This document shows, one piece after another, positions 38,823 to 48,767 of a stretch of DNA of 64,000 bases; position 1 is the first letter of the stretch; each line of letters starts with the position of its first letter. A model generated the notes under the pieces. That model saw only the letters and a list, made by a program, of their open reading frames with translations. It ran no database searches and had not been told where the DNA came from. The stretch is from Opitutaceae bacterium (GTDB lineage: Bacteria; Verrucomicrobiota; Verrucomicrobiia; Opitutales; Opitutaceae), in assembly GCA_018667915.1 (NCBI GenBank), contig JABIRI010000141.1, forward strand, positions 40,022 to 104,021, in the 5' to 3' direction. The position numbers and the translations under genes are program-made.

Positions 38823-39731
38823 ATGAAAGACGAATTACACACCCGCTCGACCGCCCCGCTGGAGAGCCTGGATGAATGGGAAGACTTCCTGAAGGAACGT
38901 TACCCAGAGCCCGCCTCCTCCGATCGAAAGATCCCATCAGTGGGCACCGATCCCGATAAAAATAAAGAGGAATTTCGCGACTACGAGGCGAACGCCCGTG
39001 ATACCGTTCGCGAGTTTTATAAACTGAATCACGAGGGTCAGACCCATGCGTTTGTCTTGGCGAAACGGGAGGAATATCTCGGCCTCAATCGAATGGAGAT
39101 GGGGGTGTGGGAGGCATTGCAATATCTCAACCAGCTGATCGACGACTCAGATCCCGACACCGATCTTTCTCAGGCCGAACATCTGCTGCAGACCGCCGAA
39201 GGGATCCGTCGCGACGGGCACCCCCGGTGGATGATTCTCACGGGATTGATGCATGACTTGGGCAAAGTCTTGTGTCTATGGGGTGAACCGCAGTGGGCCG
39301 TCGTGGGCGATACGTTTCCGACCGGTTGTGCCTTCTCCGATAAAAACGTCTTCCCGGAATTTTTTGCCAACAATCCCGACTCCCAAGAGGAAGCTTATCA
39401 AACCGAATGTGGTATCTACAAACCGGGCTGTGGGTTTGATCAGGTGGCCCTGTCGTGGGGTCACGACGAATACATTTACAACGTGTGTAAGGACTACTTG
39501 CCGGCCGAAGGCTTGGCCATGCTCCGCTACCACAGTTTTTATCCCTGGCACCGCGAAGGCGCCTACACCGCCCTGGCCAACGATCACGATCGGGCGATGT
39601 TGCCCTGGGTCCTCAAATTCAACGAATACGATCTCTATACCAAGAGCCACGGCTCTCCTCGCGAAGAAGAACTCCGTCCTTTTTACGAGGACTTGATCGC
39701 GGAGTTTTTCCCGAAGAAAATTCGGTGGTGA
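38823..39731 (+). CDS. inositol oxygenase (myo-inositol oxygenase family, HD-type di-iron)
   Basis: HLLQTAEGIRR, MHDLGKVLCLWGEPQWAVVGDTFPTGC, SWGHDEYIYNVCKDYLP, RYHSFYPWHREGAYTALAN, LPWVLKFNEYDLYTKS. Confidence 0.95.
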   Translation: MKDELHTRSTAPLESLDEWEDFLKERYPEPASSDRKIPSVGTDPDKNKEEFRDYEANARDTVREFYKLNHEGQTHAFVLAKREEYLGLNRMEMGVWEALQYLNQLIDDSDPDTDLSQAEHLLQTAEGIRRDGHPRWMILTGLMHDLGKVLCLWGEPQWAVVGDTFPTGCAFSDKNVFPEFFANNPDSQEEAYQTECGIYKPGCGFDQVALSWGHDEYIYNVCKDYLPAEGLAMLRYHSFYPWHREGAYTALANDHDRAMLPWVLKFNEYDLYTKSHGSPREEELRPFYEDLIAEFFPKKIRW

Positions 39732-39773
39732 GATTGTCCGGTCCCGCTACTCTTACCTCCTGCTTCACTCTCC

Positions 39774-41150
39774 ATGGTTTCCCCTAAACAACCCAATGTG
39801 ATCGTTTTTCTGACCGATCAACAACGGCATGACACCACCGGTGTGCACGGATGCACGTTGGGACTCACGCCGAACTTTGATCGTGTCGCCCAAGAGGGCA
39901 CTCACATCGCGAAAAGTTTTACCTGCCAACCTGTCTGTGCTCCGGCCCGTGCCTGTCTGCAGACGGGTAAGTATGCCACCCAAACGGGCGTTTGGCGCAA
40001 TGGTTACGAACCGGCGGCCGAGCTGCCCACGTTGGCCAATTACTACAACGACGCCGGCTATCACACCGGTTACATCGGCAAGTGGCATCTCGCATCCACC
40101 GATCATCACGGTGCGGTGCCCAGACACCTGCAGGGCGGCTATCAATCATGGTTGGGGGCTAATTTATTGGAGTTCGTTTCGGATGCCTACGACACGCGGT
40201 TATGGGATCAAGATGGTGAGGAACACCAACTTCCCGGCTATCGGGTTGACGCCCTCACGGACGCGGCAATTCGCCATATCCACGAACGCAGTAAAACCAA
40301 CCAGCCGTTCTTCCTCTTCGTTTCCCATCTCGAGCCCCATCACCAAAACTCGCGGGATGATTATCCGGCGCCTCGTGGTTATGAGGCCGAGCAGGCCACC
40401 TCGAAAATACCTCCCGATCTTCGGGCCGGCGATAGCACCGCGGTCCAGCACTGGCCGGGATATTGTGGCATGGTGAAGCGATTGGACGAATCATTCGGTC
40501 GCATGCTCGATGCGCTCGAAAGTCTCGGAATTACCGACGACACTATCGTGCTTTTCTCCTCCGATCACGGGAATCATTTCAAGACCCGCAATGCGGAATA
40601 TAAACGCTCCTGTCACGATGCCTCCATTCGGGTTCCGACTGCCATCACCGGCCCGGGATTCGAAGGCGGCGGACGCTTGAAAAAACTCGTCAGTTTGGTG
40701 GATCTTCCCCCGACCTTATTGGCGGCATCCGGTATTGATATACCGGATACGATGGAGGGTCGATCCATTCTGCCCCTCTTGCAAAACAACCGGGCGGAAT
40801 GGCCGGAAGAGGTATTCGTCCAAATAAGCGAGAGCCAAACGGGTCGGGCCGTGCGCACGGAACGTTGGAAATACTCCGTTCGCTGTCCCGATGTGGACGA
40901 CGAGGGTAATCCGATCTCTCAGCCGACGGCGGAGACCTACATCGATGACTGTCTCTATGATCTTAAAGCGGATCCGTGGGAGCTTACCAACTTGGTGGGC
41001 TATACCTCCCACGCCGACGTAGTTCGCGTGATGCGCGAGCGGCTTGTCCGCCGCATGGTGGCGATTGGAGAGCCCGAACCCAAGTTTGTGGATGCTCCGC
41101 CCACCGCACCCTACGAGCATATAGTCTCTCCCGAAGAAGCCTACGCCTAA
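39774..41150 (+). CDS. sulfatase
   Basis: NVIVFLTDQQRHDTTGVHG; CAPARACLQTGKYATQTG; GKWHLAS; 42 nt after MIOX. Confidence 0.93.
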   Translation: MVSPKQPNVIVFLTDQQRHDTTGVHGCTLGLTPNFDRVAQEGTHIAKSFTCQPVCAPARACLQTGKYATQTGVWRNGYEPAAELPTLANYYNDAGYHTGYIGKWHLASTDHHGAVPRHLQGGYQSWLGANLLEFVSDAYDTRLWDQDGEEHQLPGYRVDALTDAAIRHIHERSKTNQPFFLFVSHLEPHHQNSRDDYPAPRGYEAEQATSKIPPDLRAGDSTAVQHWPGYCGMVKRLDESFGRMLDALESLGITDDTIVLFSSDHGNHFKTRNAEYKRSCHDASIRVPTAITGPGFEGGGRLKKLVSLVDLPPTLLAASGIDIPDTMEGRSILPLLQNNRAEWPEEVFVQISESQTGRAVRTERWKYSVRCPDVDDEGNPISQPTAETYIDDCLYDLKADPWELTNLVGYTSHADVVRVMRERLVRRMVAIGEPEPKFVDAPPTAPYEHIVSPEEAYA

Positions 41151-41161
41151 GGCGTAGGCTT
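41137..41161. terminator. perfect hairpin AAGCCTACGCC-TAA-GGCGTAGGCTT whose loop is the sulfatase stop codon
   Basis: 11-bp perfect arms; sits between convergent genes. Confidence 0.55.
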
Positions 41162-41175
41162 AGGGAGTTGCGTGA

Positions 41176-41886
41176 TCAGAGTTCTTTGATCTGCACGTTT
41201 CGCATCCGGACTTTTTGGCCGATCTTTTCGGTGCTTTTGCCGATGCCGTGGAGTTGGAGCGCGATGGTGCCAGTGGCGGTCGCGCTGTCGCGCACGTCGG
41301 CGATAGGGGTGCCGTTGATCCAAGTTTGAAAGTGGTCGCCGTTGGCGATGATGCGAAACTGATTCCATTCGCCGACCTTGAGAGCTTCGGCGTTGTTTTC
41401 AGGGGCGTGAAGAAAACCGCGGGCACCTTCCTCGTAGAGCGAACCACTCCAGCCGCGGTCAGTCGGGTCGATTTCGATTTGATAACCCCAGTAGCGACCG
41501 GCTTCCCAGACGCGTTCGCGCACGTCGGCCTTGGAACCGTCTTTGTTCACCTTGCCGCCCCAACGCATGGTGGTGGTTTCTTCGGCGTAGACGTTGCTGC
41601 GGATTTGGATTCCGGAGTTGAGTAGAGGGTCGATCTTGATCTCGAGGATCAATTCGAAGTTGTCGTAAGGTTGAGCCGTGTGGAGGAAGCTGTTCGGTAG
41701 GGCTGGAGCGGCTTCGCCTACGATCATGCCGTCAGCGACATAGAAGTTGCCGCCGCCGTGGTTGACCCAACCGTCGAGAGATTGGCCATCGAAGAGATCG
41801 ACGAATTGAGGGCTTTCGTCTTGAGGCGCACAGGCAGCGAGAAACAGGGCGAAGCATACGGTCAGGGGTAGAGCTAGGAATTTCAT
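41176..41886 (-). CDS. DUF1080 domain lipoprotein/secreted protein (3-keto-disaccharide hydrolase-like)
   Basis: FVDLFDGQSLDGWVNHGGGNFYVADGMIVGEA; lipobox-like FLAAC. Confidence 0.88.
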   Translation of the reverse strand: MKFLALPLTVCFALFLAACAPQDESPQFVDLFDGQSLDGWVNHGGGNFYVADGMIVGEAAPALPNSFLHTAQPYDNFELILEIKIDPLLNSGIQIRSNVYAEETTTMRWGGKVNKDGSKADVRERVWEAGRYWGYQIEIDPTDRGWSGSLYEEGARGFLHAPENNAEALKVGEWNQFRIIANGDHFQTWINGTPIADVRDSATATGTIALQLHGIGKSTEKIGQKVRMRNVQIKEL

Positions 41887-41911
41887 TAGGGGTAGGGTTG
41901 AGAGTAAGAGG

Positions 41912-42586
41912 TTATTCGAGTTCCTTGATACGGAGATTTTTCCAGCTCACGAGACTCTTGTCGCCGGAGTGGACCTGCAGGCCGAAGAAACCTTCGAGTG
42001 TATTGTGTTCGGGGTCGGTATCCACGAAATGGGCGCGAAGTTCACCGTTGAACCAGATTTTGGTCACGTTGCCTTCGCACAGAATACGCACGTCGTTCCA
42101 TTGCTCGTGATTGATGATCTGTTGGCCTTGTTGGGTAAATGCGGCTTGGCCGCGCGGATCGGTGGAGTGGGGCTGCAACCATTTGCGACGGGCTTCATCA
42201 TAGATGCCGCCCGACCAGGCGCGCTCGGGTTTGTTGCCGTGCTCACATTGGTAGCCGTAGACGCGACCATTGTCGCCGGGACGCTGTAGCGCGCGGAACA
42301 TGACGCCCGAGTTGCCATGGATGCGTTTGTAGGAGAATCGGAAATCGAAATCGGTGTAGGTGCGATCGGTGCGGAGGAAGGTATTGCCTTTCACGTTCTC
42401 GCCATAACCGACAATCATGTCGTCTTCGGCCTTGAAGCTGCCCGTGCCGCCGACGATATGCCAGCCGTCGAGATTCTTGCCGTTAAAGAGGGGCTTAAAA
42501 CCATCTTCCTGGTGATGGGCGGCTTGGCCGATGGCGGCAGTGCCGAGGAGGAGAGATGCCAGAAGCAAAATGCGAGTGAGTTTCAT
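41912..42586 (-). CDS. DUF1080 domain protein (3-keto-disaccharide hydrolase-like)
   Basis: FKPLFNGKNLDGWHIVGGTGSFKAEDDMIVGYG. Confidence 0.9.
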   Translation of the reverse strand: MKLTRILLLASLLLGTAAIGQAAHHQEDGFKPLFNGKNLDGWHIVGGTGSFKAEDDMIVGYGENVKGNTFLRTDRTYTDFDFRFSYKRIHGNSGVMFRALQRPGDNGRVYGYQCEHGNKPERAWSGGIYDEARRKWLQPHSTDPRGQAAFTQQGQQIINHEQWNDVRILCEGNVTKIWFNGELRAHFVDTDPEHNTLEGFFGLQVHSGDKSLVSWKNLRIKELE

Positions 42587-42592
42587 GAGGGA

Positions 42593-45121
42593 TCAGGGGT
42601 TAAGTGTTTGAGAGAGTTTTTTGAGGTCGTTCTCGTTCCACGCGGCCGAGCGGTCGCCATATTTTTTACGCGCCGCCGCAACTTCTTCCGAAGTTACGGC
42701 CGAGGCGGTGTGGCCGAAGGAACGGCGGATATACGTGAGGGTAGCCGCGATAGCGTTGTCGTCGAGCGTTCCGAGCGGCGGCATGGCGAGTTGTTCTCCT
42801 TCTTTGCCTTTCAGCACGATGGCGGCGGCGATCTCGGCGGGGCCGATGGCCCACGGCGAACCGACGAGTGATGGGGCGAGCCCGTTCATACCGCGGCCGT
42901 CAGCTTGGTGGCATCCCGCGCAAAGCATGTAGGTGGTTTTCCCTTGTTCGAAAAGAGCCTGTTCGGCGGTGGTAAGCGGGATCGTTTGGGGACCGGCGGC
43001 TTGAGCGGCGGGACCGTCAATAAGCTTGAGCAGGTCGTTGGCTTTGTGGGCGAGGGCGGCGTTTCCTTTGCCCGCATATTTTTCCAAGGCCGTCGGTTCA
43101 ACGGGAAGTTTGAGTCGACGGCGTTCGCCATCTTTGCCGCCTGTGTGGGATTCGAATCCGGCGATGATGGCCTTGGCAAACTCCGGGTCGGAGCTAGGGG
43201 CCAGGAGGAGGTCCAGTGCTGCGGCAATTTCGTCGGCATTGCCGCGTTCGATGAGGGTCGATACCGCGAGGCGCACGACGGATTGGGCGTCCGCGTGCAG
43301 CGGATTGGTGAGTTGTTTAAGGAATGGGATTTCCTGACCGGCGATGCCACTCACGAGGGCTTCGTCCATGGCTTCGATGCGACTGCCTTGGCTCGCAAAT
43401 TTGGCGAGGTGAATGGTGCGGGAGTTCTCGGGCAACTCTCCTAGACTGAGCACGGCTTGGCGTTGAATTTCCGGCTCGGCGGCGTTGAGTTCGCTCGAGG
43501 CGTAATCCACGAAAGCGGGATCTCCTTTGGCTAACCACGGTTCACTGATTCGCAGCAATGCGGCCCGACCCGCCGGTGAAGTATTCTTGGTGAGTTTCCA
43601 GAATAGTTGGGTGTCGAGTTTGTCGATTCCGTGGAGCGTCCAGATCGCGTTGAGGTGTCCCGGGTTGGTCTTGTCCCGGGCGATTTTTTGCAGGCCGGAA
43701 ACGGAGGAGTAATCGCATTTTTCGACGAGTAAACGTTGGGCGGTTTCACGCCACCACGCGTCCTTACGATTCAACGCGTCGACCAGTTCGGAGGTGCTGG
43801 CCGTGTGGAGGGCGGGTTGCTCGGAGGCGGGTGCCTTATCCGGGACGACGCGATAGATGCGACCCATGCCGATGGGAGTTTCGAGGCCGCGTTCGATGAT
43901 CTGGGCGCGGAGGAAGCTGGTGACGAAGATGCGGTGTTGGATGATGCCGCGATATAGATCGACGATGTAGAGGGCACCATCGGGTCCGTTGTAGAGACTG
44001 ACGGGCCGGAACCGCTCGTCGGTTGAGGTCATGAAATCGAAGTGATCGTAGGCATCTGAACCACTCATGGCGCCTCCCGCGGTGGGCGACAGTTTCAGGC
44101 GCTTGATGAGATTGGCGGAAGGTTCAGGGATGAAGGCGTCGCCGTAAAACGTTTCGGGAAACAGGCTGCCGCGATAGATTACGGAACCACTGGCGGCGGT
44201 CATGTGGGGCAGGTAGCCATCTTCAGTGAGGTTCTTGTAACCACGATTGACGCCCGGGGTGATTCGACTGGGGAAAATGGGCAGATCCGTGTTTTTCACT
44301 GTTTCGCGGTTGATGGCGCGACGTTGGTGGAGGTCCGGGTTGCGTAGGAGATACTCGCCGGGGAAGACATCCATCTTCAACGGGCTGCTGTTGGTATTGT
44401 AGAACAGTCGTCCGGTGTCGTCTTGAGTGATGCCCCACTGGCCGCGATCGGGCGCGGGCGCGGAAACCCACTTGCCCTGTTTTAATTGGTAACGTTCGTC
44501 GTCGTTGGCGTTGTAAATCCAGTTGTCCAAGCCCGAGAGCAGCCCATTGGCGGTGTGTTCGGGGTTCTTGCGATCGCCGTAGGATTCCGAAACTACCGTG
44601 CGCTCGTCCGCGACATCATCGCCGTCGGTATCTCGCAGGTGCCAAAGCATGGGCGGGGCCGCGACGAGCAGGCCATCGTCGACGAGAGCAAGGGCGCGGG
44701 GCATCACAAATCCGTCTGCATATTCGATACGTTTGTCCATGCGACCGTCACCATCCGTATCGGAGAGGATCGCGATCGTGCCGATAGGCGCATCTTCGCC
44801 GATGCCATCGACATTGGGCATGTAGCCGCGCATTTCCACGACCCAGATACGGCCGTCGGGTCCAATCTGCATCGCGACCGGGTCAAAAACGAGGGGGTCG
44901 GCAGCGGCGACCTCGACCCGGAATCCGGGGGCAACCTCAAAGGTTTCTAGAGCCTGTTCAACCGTCAGGGCCGGTGCCGGTGGGATAACCCAGTGCGCGG
45001 GAGGCGGTTGTTGCGGGTCGTTGGGGCGATCGCCACTTTGGGCGAAGAGCGGGCTGGCGATTCCGGGGGCGAGTAAGGATGCGGCGAGGCCGACGGCGAA
45101 ACGGAGTGTTGGGGGTGCCAT
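42593..45121 (-). CDS. PVC-type membrane-bound dehydrogenase / heme-binding protein with cytochrome c and HEAT-like region
   Basis: DPVAMQIGPDGRIWVVEMRGYMP; MLCAGCHQADGRGMNGLAPSLVGSPWAIG; start reassigned to ATG 45121. Confidence 0.9.
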   Translation of the reverse strand: MAPPTLRFAVGLAASLLAPGIASPLFAQSGDRPNDPQQPPPAHWVIPPAPALTVEQALETFEVAPGFRVEVAAADPLVFDPVAMQIGPDGRIWVVEMRGYMPNVDGIGEDAPIGTIAILSDTDGDGRMDKRIEYADGFVMPRALALVDDGLLVAAPPMLWHLRDTDGDDVADERTVVSESYGDRKNPEHTANGLLSGLDNWIYNANDDERYQLKQGKWVSAPAPDRGQWGITQDDTGRLFYNTNSSPLKMDVFPGEYLLRNPDLHQRRAINRETVKNTDLPIFPSRITPGVNRGYKNLTEDGYLPHMTAASGSVIYRGSLFPETFYGDAFIPEPSANLIKRLKLSPTAGGAMSGSDAYDHFDFMTSTDERFRPVSLYNGPDGALYIVDLYRGIIQHRIFVTSFLRAQIIERGLETPIGMGRIYRVVPDKAPASEQPALHTASTSELVDALNRKDAWWRETAQRLLVEKCDYSSVSGLQKIARDKTNPGHLNAIWTLHGIDKLDTQLFWKLTKNTSPAGRAALLRISEPWLAKGDPAFVDYASSELNAAEPEIQRQAVLSLGELPENSRTIHLAKFASQGSRIEAMDEALVSGIAGQEIPFLKQLTNPLHADAQSVVRLAVSTLIERGNADEIAAALDLLLAPSSDPEFAKAIIAGFESHTGGKDGERRRLKLPVEPTALEKYAGKGNAALAHKANDLLKLIDGPAAQAAGPQTIPLTTAEQALFEQGKTTYMLCAGCHQADGRGMNGLAPSLVGSPWAIGPAEIAAAIVLKGKEGEQLAMPPLGTLDDNAIAATLTYIRRSFGHTASAVTSEEVAAARKKYGDRSAAWNENDLKKLSQTLNP

Positions 45122-45171
45122 ATAAGCGTAAGACGTTTGAAAGGAGTGGGACAACTAAAGGAAAGTTTGGG

Positions 45172-45948
45172 CTAGTCCGCGTTTTTTAGGAAGGCGTGTA
45201 AGGTCTTGGCATCCATGGCGAGCTGTTCGGTCGAATCATCGCGCACAAATTCCAGCATGATCGCTCGATCTGGCCGAGGTGAGGTGGCGACGACAGAGAG
45301 GTATTTTTGCCAATCCGCCTGTCCTTCAGACAACGGGCGGCGATCAAAGGAATCTCCGCTAAACTCCCAATGGAAGGCGTGCAGGTGGGACACATAGGGG
45401 AGTAGTTTTTGCAGGACGGCTAGGGAGTAGTCGGCCGATTTACCGTTCGATGACTGCCAGTAGAGTTTCACGTTGGGATGATCAATCGATTCGATCAGCG
45501 CCAAAGCGGAGTCGGGATCATCGGTGAGGGTGTTGGCGTGATATTCGATGCCAATTTCGATGTTCTGTTCAGCGGCGAGTTCGCCGATCCGCCGCAGATC
45601 GGCGGTGATTGCCTCGCGTTTGGCGGCGGAGGCCACAGCAGAGCCCGTGGTGCCCGCCCAAACCCGAATGACGGGAGCGCCCAACGCGCGGGCACTGTCG
45701 AGCACAGCATTAAAATCGAGTTGGTCGGCCTCGGCATCGCAACGGTAGTAGGATCCGTAAGCAGCAACGGTAAGGCCGGCGGCCTGAGTGGCTGAGCCCA
45801 CCTGAGTCGCGATTTCGATATCGCCATGAGGCACGTGCACGTCACCCCCCCATTCGATGGCGGGGAGTTCATTGATACGACAGAGTTCGATGATCTCGGA
45901 TACGGTGAGATTGCGAAAAGAGATCGAGACGAGTCCAGGGGTGAGCAT
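45172..45948 (-). CDS. sugar phosphate isomerase/epimerase family (AP endonuclease 2-type TIM barrel)
   Basis: ISFRNLTVSEIIELCRINELPAIEWGGDVHVPHGD; IGIEYHANTLTDD; start reassigned to ATG 45948. Confidence 0.85.
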   Translation of the reverse strand: MLTPGLVSISFRNLTVSEIIELCRINELPAIEWGGDVHVPHGDIEIATQVGSATQAAGLTVAAYGSYYRCDAEADQLDFNAVLDSARALGAPVIRVWAGTTGSAVASAAKREAITADLRRIGELAAEQNIEIGIEYHANTLTDDPDSALALIESIDHPNVKLYWQSSNGKSADYSLAVLQKLLPYVSHLHAFHWEFSGDSFDRRPLSEGQADWQKYLSVVATSPRPDRAIMLEFVRDDSTEQLAMDAKTLHAFLKNAD

Positions 45949-46058
45949 GAGGGGGGAAGGTTCCGACGGCGGAAGGATCAGAATAGAACTCAAATCAACC
46001 GCACGTCTAATCCCGAATCATGGAACGGTTCAGTTGTTTTGCGCGTGAAGGGGTTGCT

Positions 46059-47111
46059 CTATTCCGATTCGATGGCTTCTAGTCTCAGAATCTTCCCGTC
46101 GGTTCCGGTGGCGTAGCCAAATCCGTCGGGGTGGAGTTTCACGGCCCAGTAGTTATCGGCGGTGAGATTGATCCAGCTCGCGCCTTGGTCTGGGGAGTAA
46201 TCAACTCCGTTGGGCCCGCAGGCAATGATCAGCGGAGTTTCTGCCACGTGCACAATCGAAGAACCGTAGAACGCGCCTTTCGTGATGGGTTGGGATGTGA
46301 GTTGCCAGGTTCTGCCTCCATCATGGGTGATGGCCACGTTGTCAGTGTAGTTCTCTTTGTTGGCCAAATCACCTCCCACGATTAGGCCCGTTTGCGAATT
46401 CAACATATTGATGGATGCGACCCCCGCAGCATCGCCTTTGATGATTGGATTTGCGTGAACGGTCCACGTGTCACCAAAGTCTGAGGTTTGCAAAATTCGG
46501 GAGTGCCCGCCGGCCCCGGTTGCGATCCAAGCCTCGCCATCGGGCTGAACCGAAATACAGGTACCACTCGCCGCAAAGCCGCCTTCGCCCCTGCCAGCAG
46601 GTGGGAGGTTTTTGGAGTCGATTCGATGCCAGGAGCGCCCGCCGTCGGTTGTCTTTAAGACGAACAAGTCACCCTCGATTGAATCGCCATAGGCTAAGCC
46701 GATTTGGTCATCCCAGAATTCGATCGTGTTTAAAAACCCTTCCGGATGAGGCATGATGTAGGCCGCGGTGAACTCCTCGGAACCAGCATCGAACAGATAG
46801 ATTCGGGACCGCTCACCCGGCCCGGCACTCATCAAAACGATATGAGAATCATCAAATGCATGGATGTCTCGGAACTGCAGGGCACTATCCGGATGGGTGA
46901 AGACCTCCCAGTTTCGTCCGCCGTTTTGAGTGCGCGCAAACGTGGCGTCATGTCCGCTTACCCAAGCAACGTCTGCATCCAAGATAGAGATGGCCTGAAG
47001 CAGGCTCGCGGAACCGCTGGTTAAGGTGGTTTTTTCAATCGTGAATGGGTCGGCACAACACGTCGTGAATCCGATCAAGAACGTTAAAAATAGATTCCAA
47101 CCAAATGTCAT
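46059..47111 (-). CDS. secreted Ycf48/BNR-like beta-propeller protein
   Basis: Repeats such as FARTQNGGRNWEVFTHPD, LKTTDGGRSWHRIDS, SDFGDTWTVHAN; start uncertain (ORF starts 47168). Confidence 0.75.
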   Translation of the reverse strand: MTFGWNLFLTFLIGFTTCCADPFTIEKTTLTSGSASLLQAISILDADVAWVSGHDATFARTQNGGRNWEVFTHPDSALQFRDIHAFDDSHIVLMSAGPGERSRIYLFDAGSEEFTAAYIMPHPEGFLNTIEFWDDQIGLAYGDSIEGDLFVLKTTDGGRSWHRIDSKNLPPAGRGEGGFAASGTCISVQPDGEAWIATGAGGHSRILQTSDFGDTWTVHANPIIKGDAAGVASINMLNSQTGLIVGGDLANKENYTDNVAITHDGGRTWQLTSQPITKGAFYGSSIVHVAETPLIIACGPNGVDYSPDQGASWINLTADNYWAVKLHPDGFGYATGTDGKILRLEAIESE

Positions 47112-47250
47112 TGTGCTCCGATTTTGGGCGGCGAGGGCCGCAGAGAAGAGATACGAAGCATGCGACACTGCGGCAAGGGAGATGAGGCGGAGCCAAAGTG
47201 CTGTATGCGATGGGTGTCGAGTTGGTCCGCTCGTAGGGAGGCCGGAGTAT

Positions 47251-48735
47251 TCAGTAGGGTTGCCGCGGCTCGGGCAGGAGAGAAATAAACTGCGCTCCTC
47301 CTTTTGCTAATTCCGCGTCCAAGAGTGCCCGCAATTCCATCTTGGTTTCGTGGTATTCCGGACGCACTGCCAGATTCGAAAGTTCCTCGGGGTCTGCCGC
47401 CAAATCATACAGCTCATCGAGGTAGTCCTCGTAGATGTAGCGGATGTATTTGTAGTTGCCTTGACGCAACATCAGCCACGCCCGGATACCGGTTTTGTGG
47501 GTGATGAATTTACTCCAATCTCCGGTGTTGTGGGCGTTCTCCAACTCAGCGATCAGCTGCGGCTCTCCGCCATACATCGTGCCGACGTAGGCCTGCACCA
47601 TGGGTTCGTTGTCCCAATGGCGATCTTGGGGTTCGAGCAGAATTTCGGTCAGGTCCCGGCCGTCCAGTTTTTCCGCGGGTTTGACTCCGGCCAGGCTGTG
47701 GAACGTGCGAATGAGATCGACACCGTTGACGGGCACGGTGCTGCGGGTGTCGGCCGGCACCTTGCCCGGCCAGTGTACGATCAAAGGGGCGAGAAGATTG
47801 GCGTCGTAGGGGGCTATTTTGAGGGTAAACCCGTGCTGACCCCACGCGTAGCCTTGATCGGAGGTGAATACGACCACGGTGTTCTCCAACTGGCCGGTTT
47901 CTGCCAAAGCCTGCATGATACGGCCGACACTTTCGTCGATGGCCATCACCGCCTCGTGATACTGCTTCACCGCGGCATCCAGCGTGTCATCGCCTTTCAT
48001 GGGGATGCCGGTTTCGGGGTGAGGACTATACATGGTCAGATCAACCATGTGCTCCGGTTTGTCTGGGCGGGGTGGCCAGAGGTCCTTGGGGTAAACCATT
48101 TCGGGGGAGTCGCTCAGATTTCCGATGTGGCGATCCGCCGGGGTGTAGGGACCATGAACGGCGCCGTAGCAGAGCCAGAAATACCAGGGCTGGTCGGGCT
48201 CTTCCGCGCGTTCTTTCAGAAACTCAATGGTGAGGTCCGTGTAGGCGTCTGTGCTGTATTTCTTCAGAGGCAGCAGGTCCTTCCCGTTGATGCGCAGCGA
48301 CTGATCCCAGTAGTAATTTTTGTGATTTTCGGGAAGATGGTGCTCCCACACCGCTGACCAATCCCACGCCTTGTCATAGCGCGGCACATTCCAATGCCAT
48401 TTGCCGATCATGCCGGTGTAGTAGCCTTGGGAACGGAAGTTGGTGGGCCAGTAGGGTGTCTCCTTGCTGTAGTTGAATTGATGCATGCCGGTGAGGGCAT
48501 TGCCGCGAGAGGGCACGCATTTGGCACCGGTGTAACTGTAGCGAAATCTCAGTCCTTTCTTGGCCAATGCATCGATGTTCGGGGTCTGAATCCAGGGCTG
48601 GGCTTCGGTGTAAGCACTGATGGTCCGGATGCTCTGATCATCCGTGAAGATATAGAGAATATTGGGCCGTTCGGCTTGGAGGGCCGCCGCGATGAGCAGA
48701 AACAGGAGGAGGGAGAGCGGGTGAAAGCGGTTCAT
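47251..48735 (-). CDS. sulfatase
   Basis: NILYIFTDDQSIRTISAYTE; CVPSRGNALTGMHQ; GKWHWN. Confidence 0.93.
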   Translation of the reverse strand: MNRFHPLSLLLFLLIAAALQAERPNILYIFTDDQSIRTISAYTEAQPWIQTPNIDALAKKGLRFRYSYTGAKCVPSRGNALTGMHQFNYSKETPYWPTNFRSQGYYTGMIGKWHWNVPRYDKAWDWSAVWEHHLPENHKNYYWDQSLRINGKDLLPLKKYSTDAYTDLTIEFLKERAEEPDQPWYFWLCYGAVHGPYTPADRHIGNLSDSPEMVYPKDLWPPRPDKPEHMVDLTMYSPHPETGIPMKGDDTLDAAVKQYHEAVMAIDESVGRIMQALAETGQLENTVVVFTSDQGYAWGQHGFTLKIAPYDANLLAPLIVHWPGKVPADTRSTVPVNGVDLIRTFHSLAGVKPAEKLDGRDLTEILLEPQDRHWDNEPMVQAYVGTMYGGEPQLIAELENAHNTGDWSKFITHKTGIRAWLMLRQGNYKYIRYIYEDYLDELYDLAADPEELSNLAVRPEYHETKMELRALLDAELAKGGAQFISLLPEPRQPY

Positions 48736-48767
48736 AACAACGACGCGTGGTGGCGTTCGGTTAACCC

